This document shows positions 44,766 through 52,856 of a stretch of DNA of 64,000 nt, piece by piece. The stretch covers positions 1 through 64,000 of the forward strand of contig JAUHZC010000005.1 of the NCBI GenBank assembly GCA_030425805.1, written 5' to 3'. Numbering within the stretch: position 1 is the first letter of the stretch; the number at the start of each line of letters is the position of its first letter. Made by a program: the position numbers and the translations under genes. The stretch is from Alphaproteobacteria bacterium (GTDB taxonomy: Bacteria > Pseudomonadota > Alphaproteobacteria > JAUHZC01). A model generated the notes under the pieces. It was not told the DNA's origin. It worked only from the letters and a program-made list of their open reading frames with translations, and made no database searches.

Positions 44766-46428
44766 GCTAAAAGAAGAAAGTAAGTTAGAGGGGATTTTTA
44801 TTCCCCATGGAGATATGCATCTGGGAGAATACCTTCTGGAGCACGATGAAGTCTTGCGCTTTTTGACGGGATTTTCTGGATCAGCAGGTTGGCTAGTAGT
44901 GACAGCAGATCAAGCCGCACTTTTCGTGGATAGCCGCTACACACTTCAAGCAAAAGAGCAGTGCCAAGGTCAGGGCCTGGCAGTTCTTGATATGGGTTTT
45001 CAGAATTTGAAAGCGTGGATTCAAAAAAGGGTCGGAAAAGTACCCTTGGGTGTGAACCCCAAGATCCTTTCTTTTCAACTCTGGGAGCAGTTGCAGAAAG
45101 CAGGGATTTCTTTGGCTTCTATTCCAGAAGAGTTTTATACAGATTCTTGGGACAACCGCCCTGCAGCACCTTGCTCCCCCTTCCAAAATTATGATGAGCG
45201 TTATGCAGGAAGATCATTTTCCAAAAAATTACAAGATGTACAACAGACCCTCAAAGATCAAGGAGTGGCTGGATATCCCGGTACAGACCCACATGAGATC
45301 GCGTGGCTTTTGAATGTGCGCGGGAAAGACCTTTCTTTTACGCCTATCAACCATTGTTTCTGTTGGATTCCTGCTGAGGGCAAGCCTTCTCTTTATGCTC
45401 ATCACAAGCCCCAAGAAGTAGATGTAGAGGTTTTTCCTTATGAGGCGTTTTATGAAGACTGCCAGCAGCAATGGTCATTAGAAAAAGTTTTGCTTCCAAC
45501 TGAGGCTCCCGCTGCATTACACCTGATTTTTAAAGAAAAGGTTTCTGGAAAAAGCCCTTTGTCTCTTCCAAAGGCTATGAAGAATGAGATTGAAATTCAG
45601 GGAAGCCAGGAAGCGCATCAAAAAGATGGCATTGCCCTTTGTAAGCATTTTGCTTGGCTTCAGGAAAAATTAGATGATGGTGAAGAGGTGAGCGAACTTG
45701 ACAGCGCTCATCATCTTCAATTTCTTCGGGCGCAACAATCAGGGTATTGGGGAGAAAGTTTTCCCGCTATCAGTGGAATGGGCCCCCATGGTGCCATTGT
45801 CCATTACAGGGTGGATAAAGGTTCAGATATCCCTCTTTCAAAAGAGGGGCTCTATCTTTTAGATTCGGGAGGGCAATACCTGGGTGGGACAACAGATGTA
45901 ACCCGCACACTTTGTTTTGGCACGCCCACAAGAAAACAAATTGAGGCCTATACGGCAGTTCTCAAAGGGCTCATCCGCCTCTCTCAGGTCAGGTTCCCTA
46001 AAGGCACAACTGGGGGGCAGCTGGATGCCCTGGCAAGAGAGGCTTTGTGGCAACTGGGGTTAGATTACGGTCATGGCACAGGGCATGGGGTTGGGAATTT
46101 CCTGGGTGTGCATGAAGGGCCAGCCTCAATTTCACCCCGGTCTCGGGAACCATTGCTTCCGGGGATGATTTTGTCTGTTGAGCCAGGTGTTTATTTGGAA
46201 GGTCAATTTGGCATTCGGCTTGAAAATCTTGTGCTTGTGATTGAAAAGCAGGAAGGATTCTGTGAATTTGAGACGCTAACTTTGGCTCCGTTTCAGAAGA
46301 AACTAATAGATTTTGGAGTATTAACAGACCAAGAGAAAATTTGGTTTGAGTCTTATCAGAAGAACCTTGTAAAGCTGCTGAGTCCAGATCTTTCCCCTCA
46401 AGCTAAAACTTATATGCTTGAGGGATAG
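44734..46428 (+). CDS. Xaa-Pro aminopeptidase (M24B, aminopeptidase P)
   Basis: About 564 residues; GAGG at 44721 lies 9 bases before the ATG at 44734 (other ATGs at 44725 and 44737). An N-terminal pair of creatinase-like domains is followed by the pita-bread catalytic domain. Metal ligands: the two Asp in LLDSGGQYLGGTTDVTRT, the His in HGTGHGVG, the Glu in SVEPGVYL and a C-terminal Glu in FGIRLENLVLV. It removes N-terminal residues preceding proline. It overlaps the kinase gene by 32 bases, which suggests one transcript. Confidence 0.92.
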   Translation: MMNPLIQLQHKLKEESKLEGIFIPHGDMHLGEYLLEHDEVLRFLTGFSGSAGWLVVTADQAALFVDSRYTLQAKEQCQGQGLAVLDMGFQNLKAWIQKRVGKVPLGVNPKILSFQLWEQLQKAGISLASIPEEFYTDSWDNRPAAPCSPFQNYDERYAGRSFSKKLQDVQQTLKDQGVAGYPGTDPHEIAWLLNVRGKDLSFTPINHCFCWIPAEGKPSLYAHHKPQEVDVEVFPYEAFYEDCQQQWSLEKVLLPTEAPAALHLIFKEKVSGKSPLSLPKAMKNEIEIQGSQEAHQKDGIALCKHFAWLQEKLDDGEEVSELDSAHHLQFLRAQQSGYWGESFPAISGMGPHGAIVHYRVDKGSDIPLSKEGLYLLDSGGQYLGGTTDVTRTLCFGTPTRKQIEAYTAVLKGLIRLSQVRFPKGTTGGQLDALAREALWQLGLDYGHGTGHGVGNFLGVHEGPASISPRSREPLLPGMILSVEPGVYLEGQFGIRLENLVLVIEKQEGFCEFETLTLAPFQKKLIDFGVLTDQEKIWFESYQKNLVKLLSPDLSPQAKTYMLEG

Positions 46429-46489
46429 GTTAATAAAATAATAAGGTTTTTTCTGTATGATCAAACTAGATCTAACTGCGGAAAGAGCC

Positions 46490-47371
46490 ATGAAACTTTT
46501 GGTAATGACAGCATTTGTATGGAGTCTTATTGGAACAGCGGATGCAGCCGGGCTCCGACGTTCATATTCACAAGGGGCATTTGACCAGAGAGGTGGGGCT
46601 CCTGATCTTCGGCGCACACAAAGTGATAGAACAGCGGCAATGCCCGCTGATGCGAGAGTAATGAATTTTGTAAAGCTTTTACGGATGAAAGAAGCTTCCG
46701 GAGAGTTAATGAATAAAAAGCAATTGGATTTCTTAGAAAAATATAAGGATTTGCAGCTCAGTCCCGCAGATGAACAAGCAATTCGTACTAAGCGTGATAA
46801 AACTCTTGCTGCGATCCGTCAAAAAAAAGCAAAGCCTAAAGGAATGATGGGAATGTTTGGGATGGGCGGACTTTCTCAGGCAGAACAAGCTTTTTTGACA
46901 AGGAATCAAAATCGTACGATCACTGCAGATGCTTCTGGGATGGAAGTTCGGGACGTTCAAGTGCCTGCTCAAAAGACCGAAAAAAGTGGCTCAGCCGTTC
47001 AAATTCTTGGAATGCGCCTTAGCACCTCCCCCTTTGCTAACCTGGTGACACCAGGCTCTGGAGTGGGCCAAGCAAGGGCATCCCTGGATGTCACGGAACT
47101 TCATCAATCTCCGTTTTTAGTGATAGCTAAAGGGGGCGGGAAACAGTATCAAATGCCAGCTGCTTTAGGGGCTCGAATAGATCATCAAGTTTCTGCCACA
47201 AGCCGTCGGGACGCATACAGAAAAGGGTTGGATGAGCAGGGTCGAGCTGCAATGGATGCTATCCGAGCAGAGCGTGCTGCACAACGTCTTGCGCCTGAGG
47301 AAGATGTGGATCTTCGGGGGAGCTTCATGGATCAGAACATGGAAGACGATGATCTAGCTGGCGCCTTTTAG
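46490..47371 (+). CDS. Exported protein of unknown function
   Basis: 293 residues from the ATG at 46490, preceded by GGAAAGAG; an in-frame ATG at 46457 lacks a ribosome-binding site. The signal peptide is clear (MKLLVMTAFVWSLIGTADA-AG). The mature part has an Arg/Ser/Gln-rich start, a charged helical stretch (res 45-105), a Met/Gly-rich motif (GMMGMFGMGG) near 120, then sequence without recognisable domains. The tail is acidic (EDVDLRG... EDDDLAGAF). No family was recognised. The gene is on its own between aminopeptidase P and the DUF721 gene, and ends 6 bases from the latter's stop. It may be a secreted effector or a surface protein (inference). Confidence 0.6.
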   Translation: MKLLVMTAFVWSLIGTADAAGLRRSYSQGAFDQRGGAPDLRRTQSDRTAAMPADARVMNFVKLLRMKEASGELMNKKQLDFLEKYKDLQLSPADEQAIRTKRDKTLAAIRQKKAKPKGMMGMFGMGGLSQAEQAFLTRNQNRTITADASGMEVRDVQVPAQKTEKSGSAVQILGMRLSTSPFANLVTPGSGVGQARASLDVTELHQSPFLVIAKGGGKQYQMPAALGARIDHQVSATSRRDAYRKGLDEQGRAAMDAIRAERAAQRLAPEEDVDLRGSFMDQNMEDDDLAGAF

Positions 47372-47377
47372 GGATTT

Positions 47378-47791
47378 TTAGCGCCTTTCTAAGGCTTTTT
47401 CTAAACGTGTAAGAGCTTCTTCAAGGGTTTTGGGCTTTCCCAAGGCTGAAGAATCTTTTTTTTGTGCGGTTTGGAGTGGTGTGTTTTCTAACTTATCTAC
47501 AGGGTGACTCGTGATTTTGAGAATGACTTCCTGGCCCAGCGTCATATTAATTTTTTCTTTTAAAACATCCTTATAGTAGTGAAAAGCCATTGCCCCATGG
47601 CGCACAAGCTTGACTTTAAGTGTCCCCCGATGAGAGAGGGATTCAGGCTCGACAAGTCCTTGCCACTCAGGTGCTATAATTTGAGGCCAATCCATAAAGA
47701 GGCGAATGAGATGGGGATTTTTCTTTCCTAAACCCTTCTTCATATGGTTATGTAGGGCTTGCGTGAGCGGAACAAAATAAGGATGAAACAT
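47378..47791 (-). CDS. DUF721 / DciA-family protein
   Basis: 137 residues from the ATG at 47791; an upstream frame to 47908 overlaps mutY and is not family-like. Core: HNHMKKGLGKKNPHLIRLFMDWPQIIAPEWQGL and GTLKVKLVRHGAMAFHYY, which match the DUF721 domain (KH-like fold) of DciA, the loader of the replicative helicase in bacteria lacking DnaC. The gene is head to head with mutY, with the two ATGs overlapping by 9 bases, an arrangement common in alphaproteobacteria. Confidence 0.78.
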   Translation of the reverse strand: MFHPYFVPLTQALHNHMKKGLGKKNPHLIRLFMDWPQIIAPEWQGLVEPESLSHRGTLKVKLVRHGAMAFHYYKDVLKEKINMTLGQEVILKITSHPVDKLENTPLQTAQKKDSSALGKPKTLEEALTRLEKALERR

Positions 47792-48883
47792 GTGACTCAG
47801 GCCCCAAAAATCTCCTTTCACCATAACCGATCTCTCCCTCAAGCCCAAGACCTGATTGCCTGGTATCGGGATCAGGGGCGAGATTTGCCCTGGCGGCATC
47901 TTACCCATGATCCTTATAGTGTCTGGCTTTCAGAGATTATGCTTCAGCAGACAACAGTTGTGACTGTCATTGATTATTTTCATAAATTTCGGGAGGCTTT
48001 TCCAACGGTCCAAGATCTGGCAGCAAGCCCTTTAGACAAAGTCCTCCATTTATGGCAGGGGCTTGGGTATTATTCTCGTGCTAGGAATTTGCATAAGTGC
48101 GCTCAGGTTCTTGTGCGTGAGTATCAGAGTGTTTTCCCAAAAACTGCGGTAGAGCTGGAGAAACTTCCTGGGATTGGACCCTATACAGCTGCGGCTATTG
48201 CAAGTATTTGCTTTGATGAGCCGGCAGCCATTGTGGATGGGAATGTGATTCGGGTGATTAGCCGTTTGTTCCAGGTTGAAACACCTGTCCCGCAATCTTT
48301 GCCTGAAGTTCGTTCTCTTGCTCAGGCTCTTACGCCCCAGGAACATGCGGGAGATTATGCCCAAGCTATTATGGATTTGGGGGCAACAATTTGTCGTCCC
48401 AAGTCTCCTTTATGTCTCCTTTGTCCCTGGCAGTCAGCCTGCGGTGCAGCACAGCTTGGGGTGCCTGAGGACTACCCAAAGAAAGAGAAGAAAGCGCCCT
48501 TACCTCAGAAATATGGCGTCTTCTTTTTCTATACGCATGGCCAACACTTCTGGGCGGAGCGTCGGCCAGAAAAGGGATTGCTTGGGGGGTTAATGGCTTT
48601 TCCTTCTACGGCTTGGGCTGAAGACCCTCTTCCTCTTGAGGTGCCAGAGTCTTTTGCTCCCTATGGTTCAGAAGATTTGCAGCTCTTTGAAAAGGCTGTA
48701 GCACATACTTTTACGCACTTTAAATTAACGATGCAAATTGCACAGATTCCTGTTGCCCAGGCAGACCCCCTGAGTAATCAAGGTCAATGGATTGCATGGT
48801 CCGATATAGACGCCCATGCCTGGCCAACTTTGATGAAGAAGGTCTTCAAGGTTATCGCCGAAAACTATTGCGTTGGGGCATAA
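47783..48883 (+). CDS. mutY: A/G-specific adenine glycosylase MutY
   Basis: 366 residues from the ATG at 47783. HhH-GPD fold: SEIMLQQTTVVTV with the catalytic Glu, LPGIGPYTAAAIASI with the hairpin, and the conserved Asp in AIVDGNVIRV. The iron-sulfur loop has Cys spacing 6-2-5 (CRPKSPLCLLCPWQSAC). A C-terminal NUDIX-like domain follows for 8-oxoG recognition. It removes adenine mispaired with 8-oxoguanine. The start overlaps the DUF721 start on the opposite strand. Confidence 0.95.
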   Translation: MKHVTQAPKISFHHNRSLPQAQDLIAWYRDQGRDLPWRHLTHDPYSVWLSEIMLQQTTVVTVIDYFHKFREAFPTVQDLAASPLDKVLHLWQGLGYYSRARNLHKCAQVLVREYQSVFPKTAVELEKLPGIGPYTAAAIASICFDEPAAIVDGNVIRVISRLFQVETPVPQSLPEVRSLAQALTPQEHAGDYAQAIMDLGATICRPKSPLCLLCPWQSACGAAQLGVPEDYPKKEKKAPLPQKYGVFFFYTHGQHFWAERRPEKGLLGGLMAFPSTAWAEDPLPLEVPESFAPYGSEDLQLFEKAVAHTFTHFKLTMQIAQIPVAQADPLSNQGQWIAWSDIDAHAWPTLMKKVFKVIAENYCVGA

Positions 48884-48907
48884 GATTTGATAATAAAATC
48901 ATACCCG

Positions 48908-48983
48908 GCCGGGTTAGCTCAATTGGTAGAGCAACTGATTTGTAATCAGTAGGCTGTTGGTTCGAGTCCGACACCCGGCACCA
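48908..48983 (+). tRNA. tRNA-Thr (anticodon TGT)
   Basis: A 76-nt cloverleaf. Acceptor GCCGGGT/ACCCGGC with discriminator A and encoded CCA (48981-48983). D arm GCTC...GAGC, anticodon stem CTGAT/ATCAG with loop TTTGTAA giving anticodon TGT, T arm TGTTGGTTCGAGTCCGACA. It reads ACA and other ACN codons. Confidence 0.95.
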
Positions 48984-49032
48984 TTCCCCACCACATTCCT
49001 AAAAATTTCTAGAATTTGCTTTGGGAGGTTCC

Positions 49033-49479
49033 GTGATTCAGATTCAAGAGTTTACTGAAAAGCACTTTAAGAGCCTCATCCCTCTTTTGGATCAGCTGGG
49101 CTACCCGACAACAGAAGAGGATTTAAGGAGACGGTATAAACAATGCCAGGCCAAAGGCGAAATTGGAGTAAGGATATCTGTCATGGATGAAAAGGTGATA
49201 GGTTTTGTCGCCTGGTCACGTGTCCCCTTGTTAATTTCAGATAAAATGAGATATCACATTGATGCTTTGGGTGTTGATGAGGCTTATCGCGGTAAAGGAA
49301 TTGGAAAAGCTCTTTTACAGTACGTTGAGCAACAAGCAGAAAGAGACAGACCTGCATTCCTTGATTTGATCTCAGGACAGCATAGGGCCGCAAAGGGAAC
49401 CCATGCCTTTTATAAAAAACTCGGGTTTCACAATGAAGGTCCCACTGGAAAAATATATTTAAGAAAAGATCTTTATTAA
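49033..49479 (+). CDS. GNAT-family N-acetyltransferase
   Basis: 148 residues from the GTG at 49033, with GGGAGG 7 bases upstream; a TTG at 49021 is in the same frame but lies before that site. The acetyl-CoA loop is YRGKGIGKALLQYVEQ (R/Q-x-x-G-x-G/A) after IDALGVDEAYRG, and the C-terminal part ends HAFYKKLGFHNEG, typical of GNAT enzymes. Substrate unknown. A short AT-rich stretch (49480-49688) follows. Confidence 0.87.
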   Translation: MIQIQEFTEKHFKSLIPLLDQLGYPTTEEDLRRRYKQCQAKGEIGVRISVMDEKVIGFVAWSRVPLLISDKMRYHIDALGVDEAYRGKGIGKALLQYVEQQAERDRPAFLDLISGQHRAAKGTHAFYKKLGFHNEGPTGKIYLRKDLY

Positions 49480-49637
49480 GGGCACCCATAAAAAGAGTGA
49501 TGATTTTGGTCAGAGAATTTATCTTGGGTTTGAGACTCAAGTCCATAAGTATTGCACCCATCTTTCTATGACATTAGACAAAACCCCCTGAGGAAATCAG
49601 TTAATAACAATTATTATGGAAAAGTACTTTATAAAAA

Positions 49638-49665
49638 TTGACAAAATAAAAAAATAATATATATT
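49638..49665 (+). promoter_or_regulatory. Probable sigma70-type promoter for the exported-protein gene at 49689
   Basis: A perfect TTGACA (49638-49643) is followed 16 bases later by TATATT (49660-49665) in an AT-rich tract. The RBS-like TAAGGG is at 49683-49688, directly before the ATG at 49689. Confidence 0.6.
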
Positions 49666-49688
49666 TTTCAATAATATTAATTTAAGGG

Positions 49689-50369
49689 ATGAATAAAATG
49701 ATTTCAAAGTTGTTTGTATTTTTAATTTTAATCGGATCAACAACGTCTGGTTATGCCGCATATGTAGGGGGTGACAGTTCGTCTTCGACAGCAAGTTCAT
49801 CTCTAACAAGTACACACGTATATGATGCATTAAGACAAGCAGCAGAAGTGCTTGAGCCAGGGACCGGTGCTAATCCTACTCTTACTAGCTCTCTTTCTGC
49901 TGGACTGTTAGATGAATTGTCAGAAAAGCTCACGCCTTTTGTAGAACTTGTTCGAATTCGAATAGAAATTCCAGGGGTACCGCCGCTACCTGCTAGAACT
50001 GAAGATGCTGTACCTCCTCTTAGAATTATTCTCCGGAATGTTCCTCTTGGACACCTAGATCTCTTTTTGGACGGAGCCACACATGTTGCAAGTATTTGTG
50101 AAGCATTGCCAGTACCGAATATTTCGGCAGTTTCGACATATATAAGCTATGTTTTTGTAGGTGATCAAGCTTTGGGTGATGTTCATAATCTCTTCAAGCG
50201 CCTTGAAAGTGGGGATCAATTTTCGAAAGTAAACAATGCACTCCGAGAATCTGTCTCCCCTGAAGATATGCAAAGATTTATGGATGAGGTTGGGCCCAGC
50301 TTAGAAGGGGTTACAGGTTCTGACGAGTGTGTTGATATAATCGTTCGATCTGCTAGGGATTTCACATGA
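49689..50369 (+). CDS. Exported protein of unknown function, probably frameshifted at its end
   Basis: 226 residues with signal peptide (MNKMISKLFVFLILIGSTTSGYA-AY). A Ser/Thr-rich linker (res 29-42) is followed by a soluble region with no recognised domain (LDELSEKLTPFVELVRIRIEIPGVPPLP, later DVHNLFKRLESGDQ). The frame stops at 50367, but the +1 frame beyond it (50365-50487) continues with a membrane-like segment interrupted by one TAG. The gene may therefore have lost a C-terminal anchor. It has its own strong promoter. Candidate secreted factor, possibly decaying. Confidence 0.55.
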   Translation: MNKMISKLFVFLILIGSTTSGYAAYVGGDSSSSTASSSLTSTHVYDALRQAAEVLEPGTGANPTLTSSLSAGLLDELSEKLTPFVELVRIRIEIPGVPPLPARTEDAVPPLRIILRNVPLGHLDLFLDGATHVASICEALPVPNISAVSTYISYVFVGDQALGDVHNLFKRLESGDQFSKVNNALRESVSPEDMQRFMDEVGPSLEGVTGSDECVDIIVRSARDFT

Positions 50370-50487
50370 TCTTCTTCCATCTTATTCAGCTTTTTTAGGG
50401 GGTATTATTGATACTTGTCGATCCTGGCCGTAGCTTAATCTAGTTGCAGCAGGTGGTGTCTTAGGTATTCAATCTTATGCACTGTGA
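50365..50487 (+). pseudogene. Possible lost C-terminal tail of the 49689 gene
   Basis: In the +1 frame relative to the gene ending at 50369, the sequence reads HDLLPSYSAFLGGIIDTC, then TAG at 50431-50433, then LNLVAAGGVLGIQSYAL and a stop at 50485. The second piece is a plausible transmembrane helix. One frameshift and one nonsense codon would restore a continuous tail. Random sequence can also produce a short hydrophobic run, so this is tentative. Confidence 0.35.
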
Positions 50488-50500
50488 GGTGAGAAGGTTT

Positions 50501-50531
50501 TTTTGGGGCGGTACCGGGTACCGCCCCAAAA
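50501..50531. terminator. Bidirectional hairpin terminator before msrB
   Basis: A perfect 14-bp stem: TTTTGGGGCGGTAC (50501-50514), loop CGG, GTACCGCCCCAAAA (50518-50531), flanked by T-rich sequence on both sides. It separates the exported-protein gene from msrB. Confidence 0.75.
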
Positions 50532-50574
50532 TTTTATTAAAGGAACCCTTGAAAGATGTGGTAGCATATTAAGC

Positions 50575-51129
50575 ATGAGGGATGCTTTACGAATTGTCAT
50601 AATGGCCTTATGTGTATCGGGCTGGATTTGGAATACAGCGACTCCACCTGAGGCCCTGCCGGAGAGAAAAGTGATCAAGGTTCAACCCTTTTCAAATATC
50701 ACCCCCTTGGAACTTTCTGAAGCAGAGTGGCGTAAACGCCTCACACCAGAGCAGTTTGAAATTTTACGAGAAGAAGGAACAGAGCGCGCTGGGACCCACC
50801 CCCTCAATCATGAAGAACGTCCTGGATTGTTTGTCTGTGCAGGATGTGGGCTGCCGCTCTTTGTTTCAACCCACAAATACGATAGCAAGACGGGTTGGCC
50901 GAGTTTTTATGATGTGATTCCAGGGCATGTAAAAACGAAGACAGATTATAAGCTGATTCTCCCGCGGACGGAGTATCACTGTGCCCGGTGTGGGGGACAC
51001 CAAGGCCATGTCTTTGAAGATGGTCCACAACCGACAGGGTTGCGGTACTGCAATAATGGGCATGCCCTAAAGTTTGCTCCTCTGGCAGAGATCAACTCTC
51101 TTAAAGATAAGGTGGTGATTGAAAAATGA
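50575..51129 (+). CDS. msrB: Peptide-methionine (R)-S-oxide reductase MsrB, exported
   Basis: 184 residues from the ATG at 50575. An N-terminal hydrophobic segment (res 5-20) points to the envelope. MsrB domain: EWRKRLTPEQFEILREEGTE, zinc Cys pairs in FVCAGCG and HCARCGG, HVFEDGP and the catalytic Cys in LRYCNNGHALKF (family form RYCxN). It repairs oxidised methionine of the R stereoisomer. The end shares ATGA with msrA. The upstream frame from 50503 runs through the hairpin and is not coding. Confidence 0.93.
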   Translation: MRDALRIVIMALCVSGWIWNTATPPEALPERKVIKVQPFSNITPLELSEAEWRKRLTPEQFEILREEGTERAGTHPLNHEERPGLFVCAGCGLPLFVSTHKYDSKTGWPSFYDVIPGHVKTKTDYKLILPRTEYHCARCGGHQGHVFEDGPQPTGLRYCNNGHALKFAPLAEINSLKDKVVIEK

Positions 51130-51755
51130 AGAAATTTTTGACACTTCTTGTTGTGAGTCTGGGCCTAGGGACAACGGCTGCAAAAACCCAGGAATTAGAT
51201 AAGACAACGTTAGAGAAAACACATGCTCGTGCTATCTTTGCAGGGGGGTGTTTTTGGTGTGTTGAGGATTTTTTCCGCGATGTAGACGGGATCGCGAGGG
51301 TTCGGTCTGGGTACACGGGGGGAAAAACCCTGGGTCCAACTTATGAGGCTGTCTCTGAAGGAGGGACAGGACATGTTGAGGCCGTTGAGATTTTTTATGA
51401 TCCAAAAAAAGTTTCCTATATGGATGTTCTCAAGGTGTACTGGGTGAACATAGACCCTTTTGATGCTAAAGGTCAGTTCTGTGATAAGGGAGAATCCTAT
51501 CGTGCAAAAATTTTCTTTGTCACAGCAGAGCAAAAGCAACAAGCTTTATCTTCAAAAAACCAAGTTGAAAAGATCTTAGGCCAGAAGGTCATGGTGCCTA
51601 TTGAAAAGGCTGAGCCTTTTTATGAGGCAGAAGATTACCACCAACGATATGCAGAAAAAAACCCTCGGCGCTACAAGCTTTATAAACATGTTTGCGGCAG
51701 ACCTCACCGTCTCAAAGAAGTGTGGGGAGAGAATCCTGATTTACCGTTGCGGTAG
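51126..51755 (+). CDS. msrA: Peptide-methionine (S)-S-oxide reductase MsrA, exported
   Basis: 209 residues with a short signal peptide (MKKFLTLLVVSLGLGTTAA). MsrA core: AGGCFWCVEDFF with catalytic Cys42, VRSGYTGG, GGTGHVEAVEIFYDP and a C-terminal region with YHQRYAEKNPRRYK. With MsrB it repairs both stereoisomers in the envelope. The electron donor is not encoded here. The asd gene converges on it with a 1-base gap. Confidence 0.94.
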   Translation: MKKFLTLLVVSLGLGTTAAKTQELDKTTLEKTHARAIFAGGCFWCVEDFFRDVDGIARVRSGYTGGKTLGPTYEAVSEGGTGHVEAVEIFYDPKKVSYMDVLKVYWVNIDPFDAKGQFCDKGESYRAKIFFVTAEQKQQALSSKNQVEKILGQKVMVPIEKAEPFYEAEDYHQRYAEKNPRRYKLYKHVCGRPHRLKEVWGENPDLPLR

Positions 51756-51756
51756 A

Positions 51757-52779
51757 TTAACTCTCCCAAAATTCCAGAAGCGTCTCTGCAATTTGAACTG
51801 CGTTTTGAGCGGCGCCTTTTTTCAGGTTATCGCTTGCAATCCAGCAGTTGATGCTATGGGCATCAGAAGGATCTTTGCGCAGGCGTGAGACATGAACATC
51901 CTCATCTCCTGCAACATCTTTTGGGGTAACAACACGATCATTACTCTCATGGAAAGTTAGGCCTTCCTGCTTGTTGAATAAAGATGAGAGGGTCTCAAGA
52001 TCAATATCTTTATCTGTTTCAAAGGTAATATTCGCGGCGATACAATGACCAATAAAAACAGGAACACGTACAGAGGTTGCAGTGATCCCGAAAGGATGCC
52101 CTATGATTTTCTGGGATTCAGCCTCAATTTTAGCCTCCTCTCCTGTGATCCCTTCTGAGTTTGGCGTATCAATCATGGGGATGAGACTAAAGCCAATTTG
52201 ATGTGTAAAGGGACCCAATTCATGGGTGTCGCCCATGAGCAGTTGCTTGGTTTGGGCGTACAAAGTTTGCATGGCTTCTTGTCCGGCACCTGAGACGGAT
52301 TGATAGGTTGATGCAACCACACGCTTAACCGGGGCAAAACTTTCTAAGGCATGGAGCGTAAGGCTCAGCGGAATAGCGACACAGTTTGGATTAGCTATGA
52401 TTCCACCTTTCCCTCGCTCAATTTTGGAGAGGGCCTTGGGATTGACTTCCGGGACAACAAGGGGGACATCCTTGTCCATCCGAAAGGCAGATGAATTATC
52501 AATATAAACAGCCCCTGCATTTGCAATTTTTTTGCCGACATCTTTTGAAACAGTTGCACCGGCAGAAGCGAAAACAAAATCATATCCTTTAGGATCAAAG
52601 GTATTTAAAGGAATTGCTTTGAGAACTTCATCTTCTCCAAAGGAAACTTCTTTTCCTGCAGAGCGATCGGAAGCAATAGCTGTCACTTCAGTATAGGGAA
52701 AGTCCCGCAAAGCCAGCTCATTTAAGATTTCTCGGCCTACATTTCCTGTGGCACCAATAACAGCAATTTTATATCCCAT
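51757..52779 (-). CDS. asd: Aspartate-semialdehyde dehydrogenase
   Basis: 340 residues from the ATG at 52779, preceded by GAGGAAGG; the frame reaches 52824 but those residues are unconserved. NADP loop GATGNVG (res 9-15), catalytic Cys in ANPNCVAIPL, QSVSGAG, and the C-terminal His in VPVFIGHC. It makes aspartate semialdehyde for lysine/diaminopimelate, threonine and methionine, so it also supplies peptidoglycan. Confidence 0.95.
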   Translation of the reverse strand: MGYKIAVIGATGNVGREILNELALRDFPYTEVTAIASDRSAGKEVSFGEDEVLKAIPLNTFDPKGYDFVFASAGATVSKDVGKKIANAGAVYIDNSSAFRMDKDVPLVVPEVNPKALSKIERGKGGIIANPNCVAIPLSLTLHALESFAPVKRVVASTYQSVSGAGQEAMQTLYAQTKQLLMGDTHELGPFTHQIGFSLIPMIDTPNSEGITGEEAKIEAESQKIIGHPFGITATSVRVPVFIGHCIAANITFETDKDIDLETLSSLFNKQEGLTFHESNDRVVTPKDVAGDEDVHVSRLRKDPSDAHSINCWIASDNLKKGAAQNAVQIAETLLEFWES

Positions 52780-52856
52780 GATCTTTCCTTCCTCTAGAAA
52801 ACAGCTTATAACTATGATAAGCATGGTAACATACTTGATTTTATTGATTGTTATAG

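Noticed and set aside
50503-50574. Upstream extension of msrB from the ATG at 50503
   Set aside because: The extension is encoded by the perfect hairpin; the ATG at 50575 starts a proper leader.
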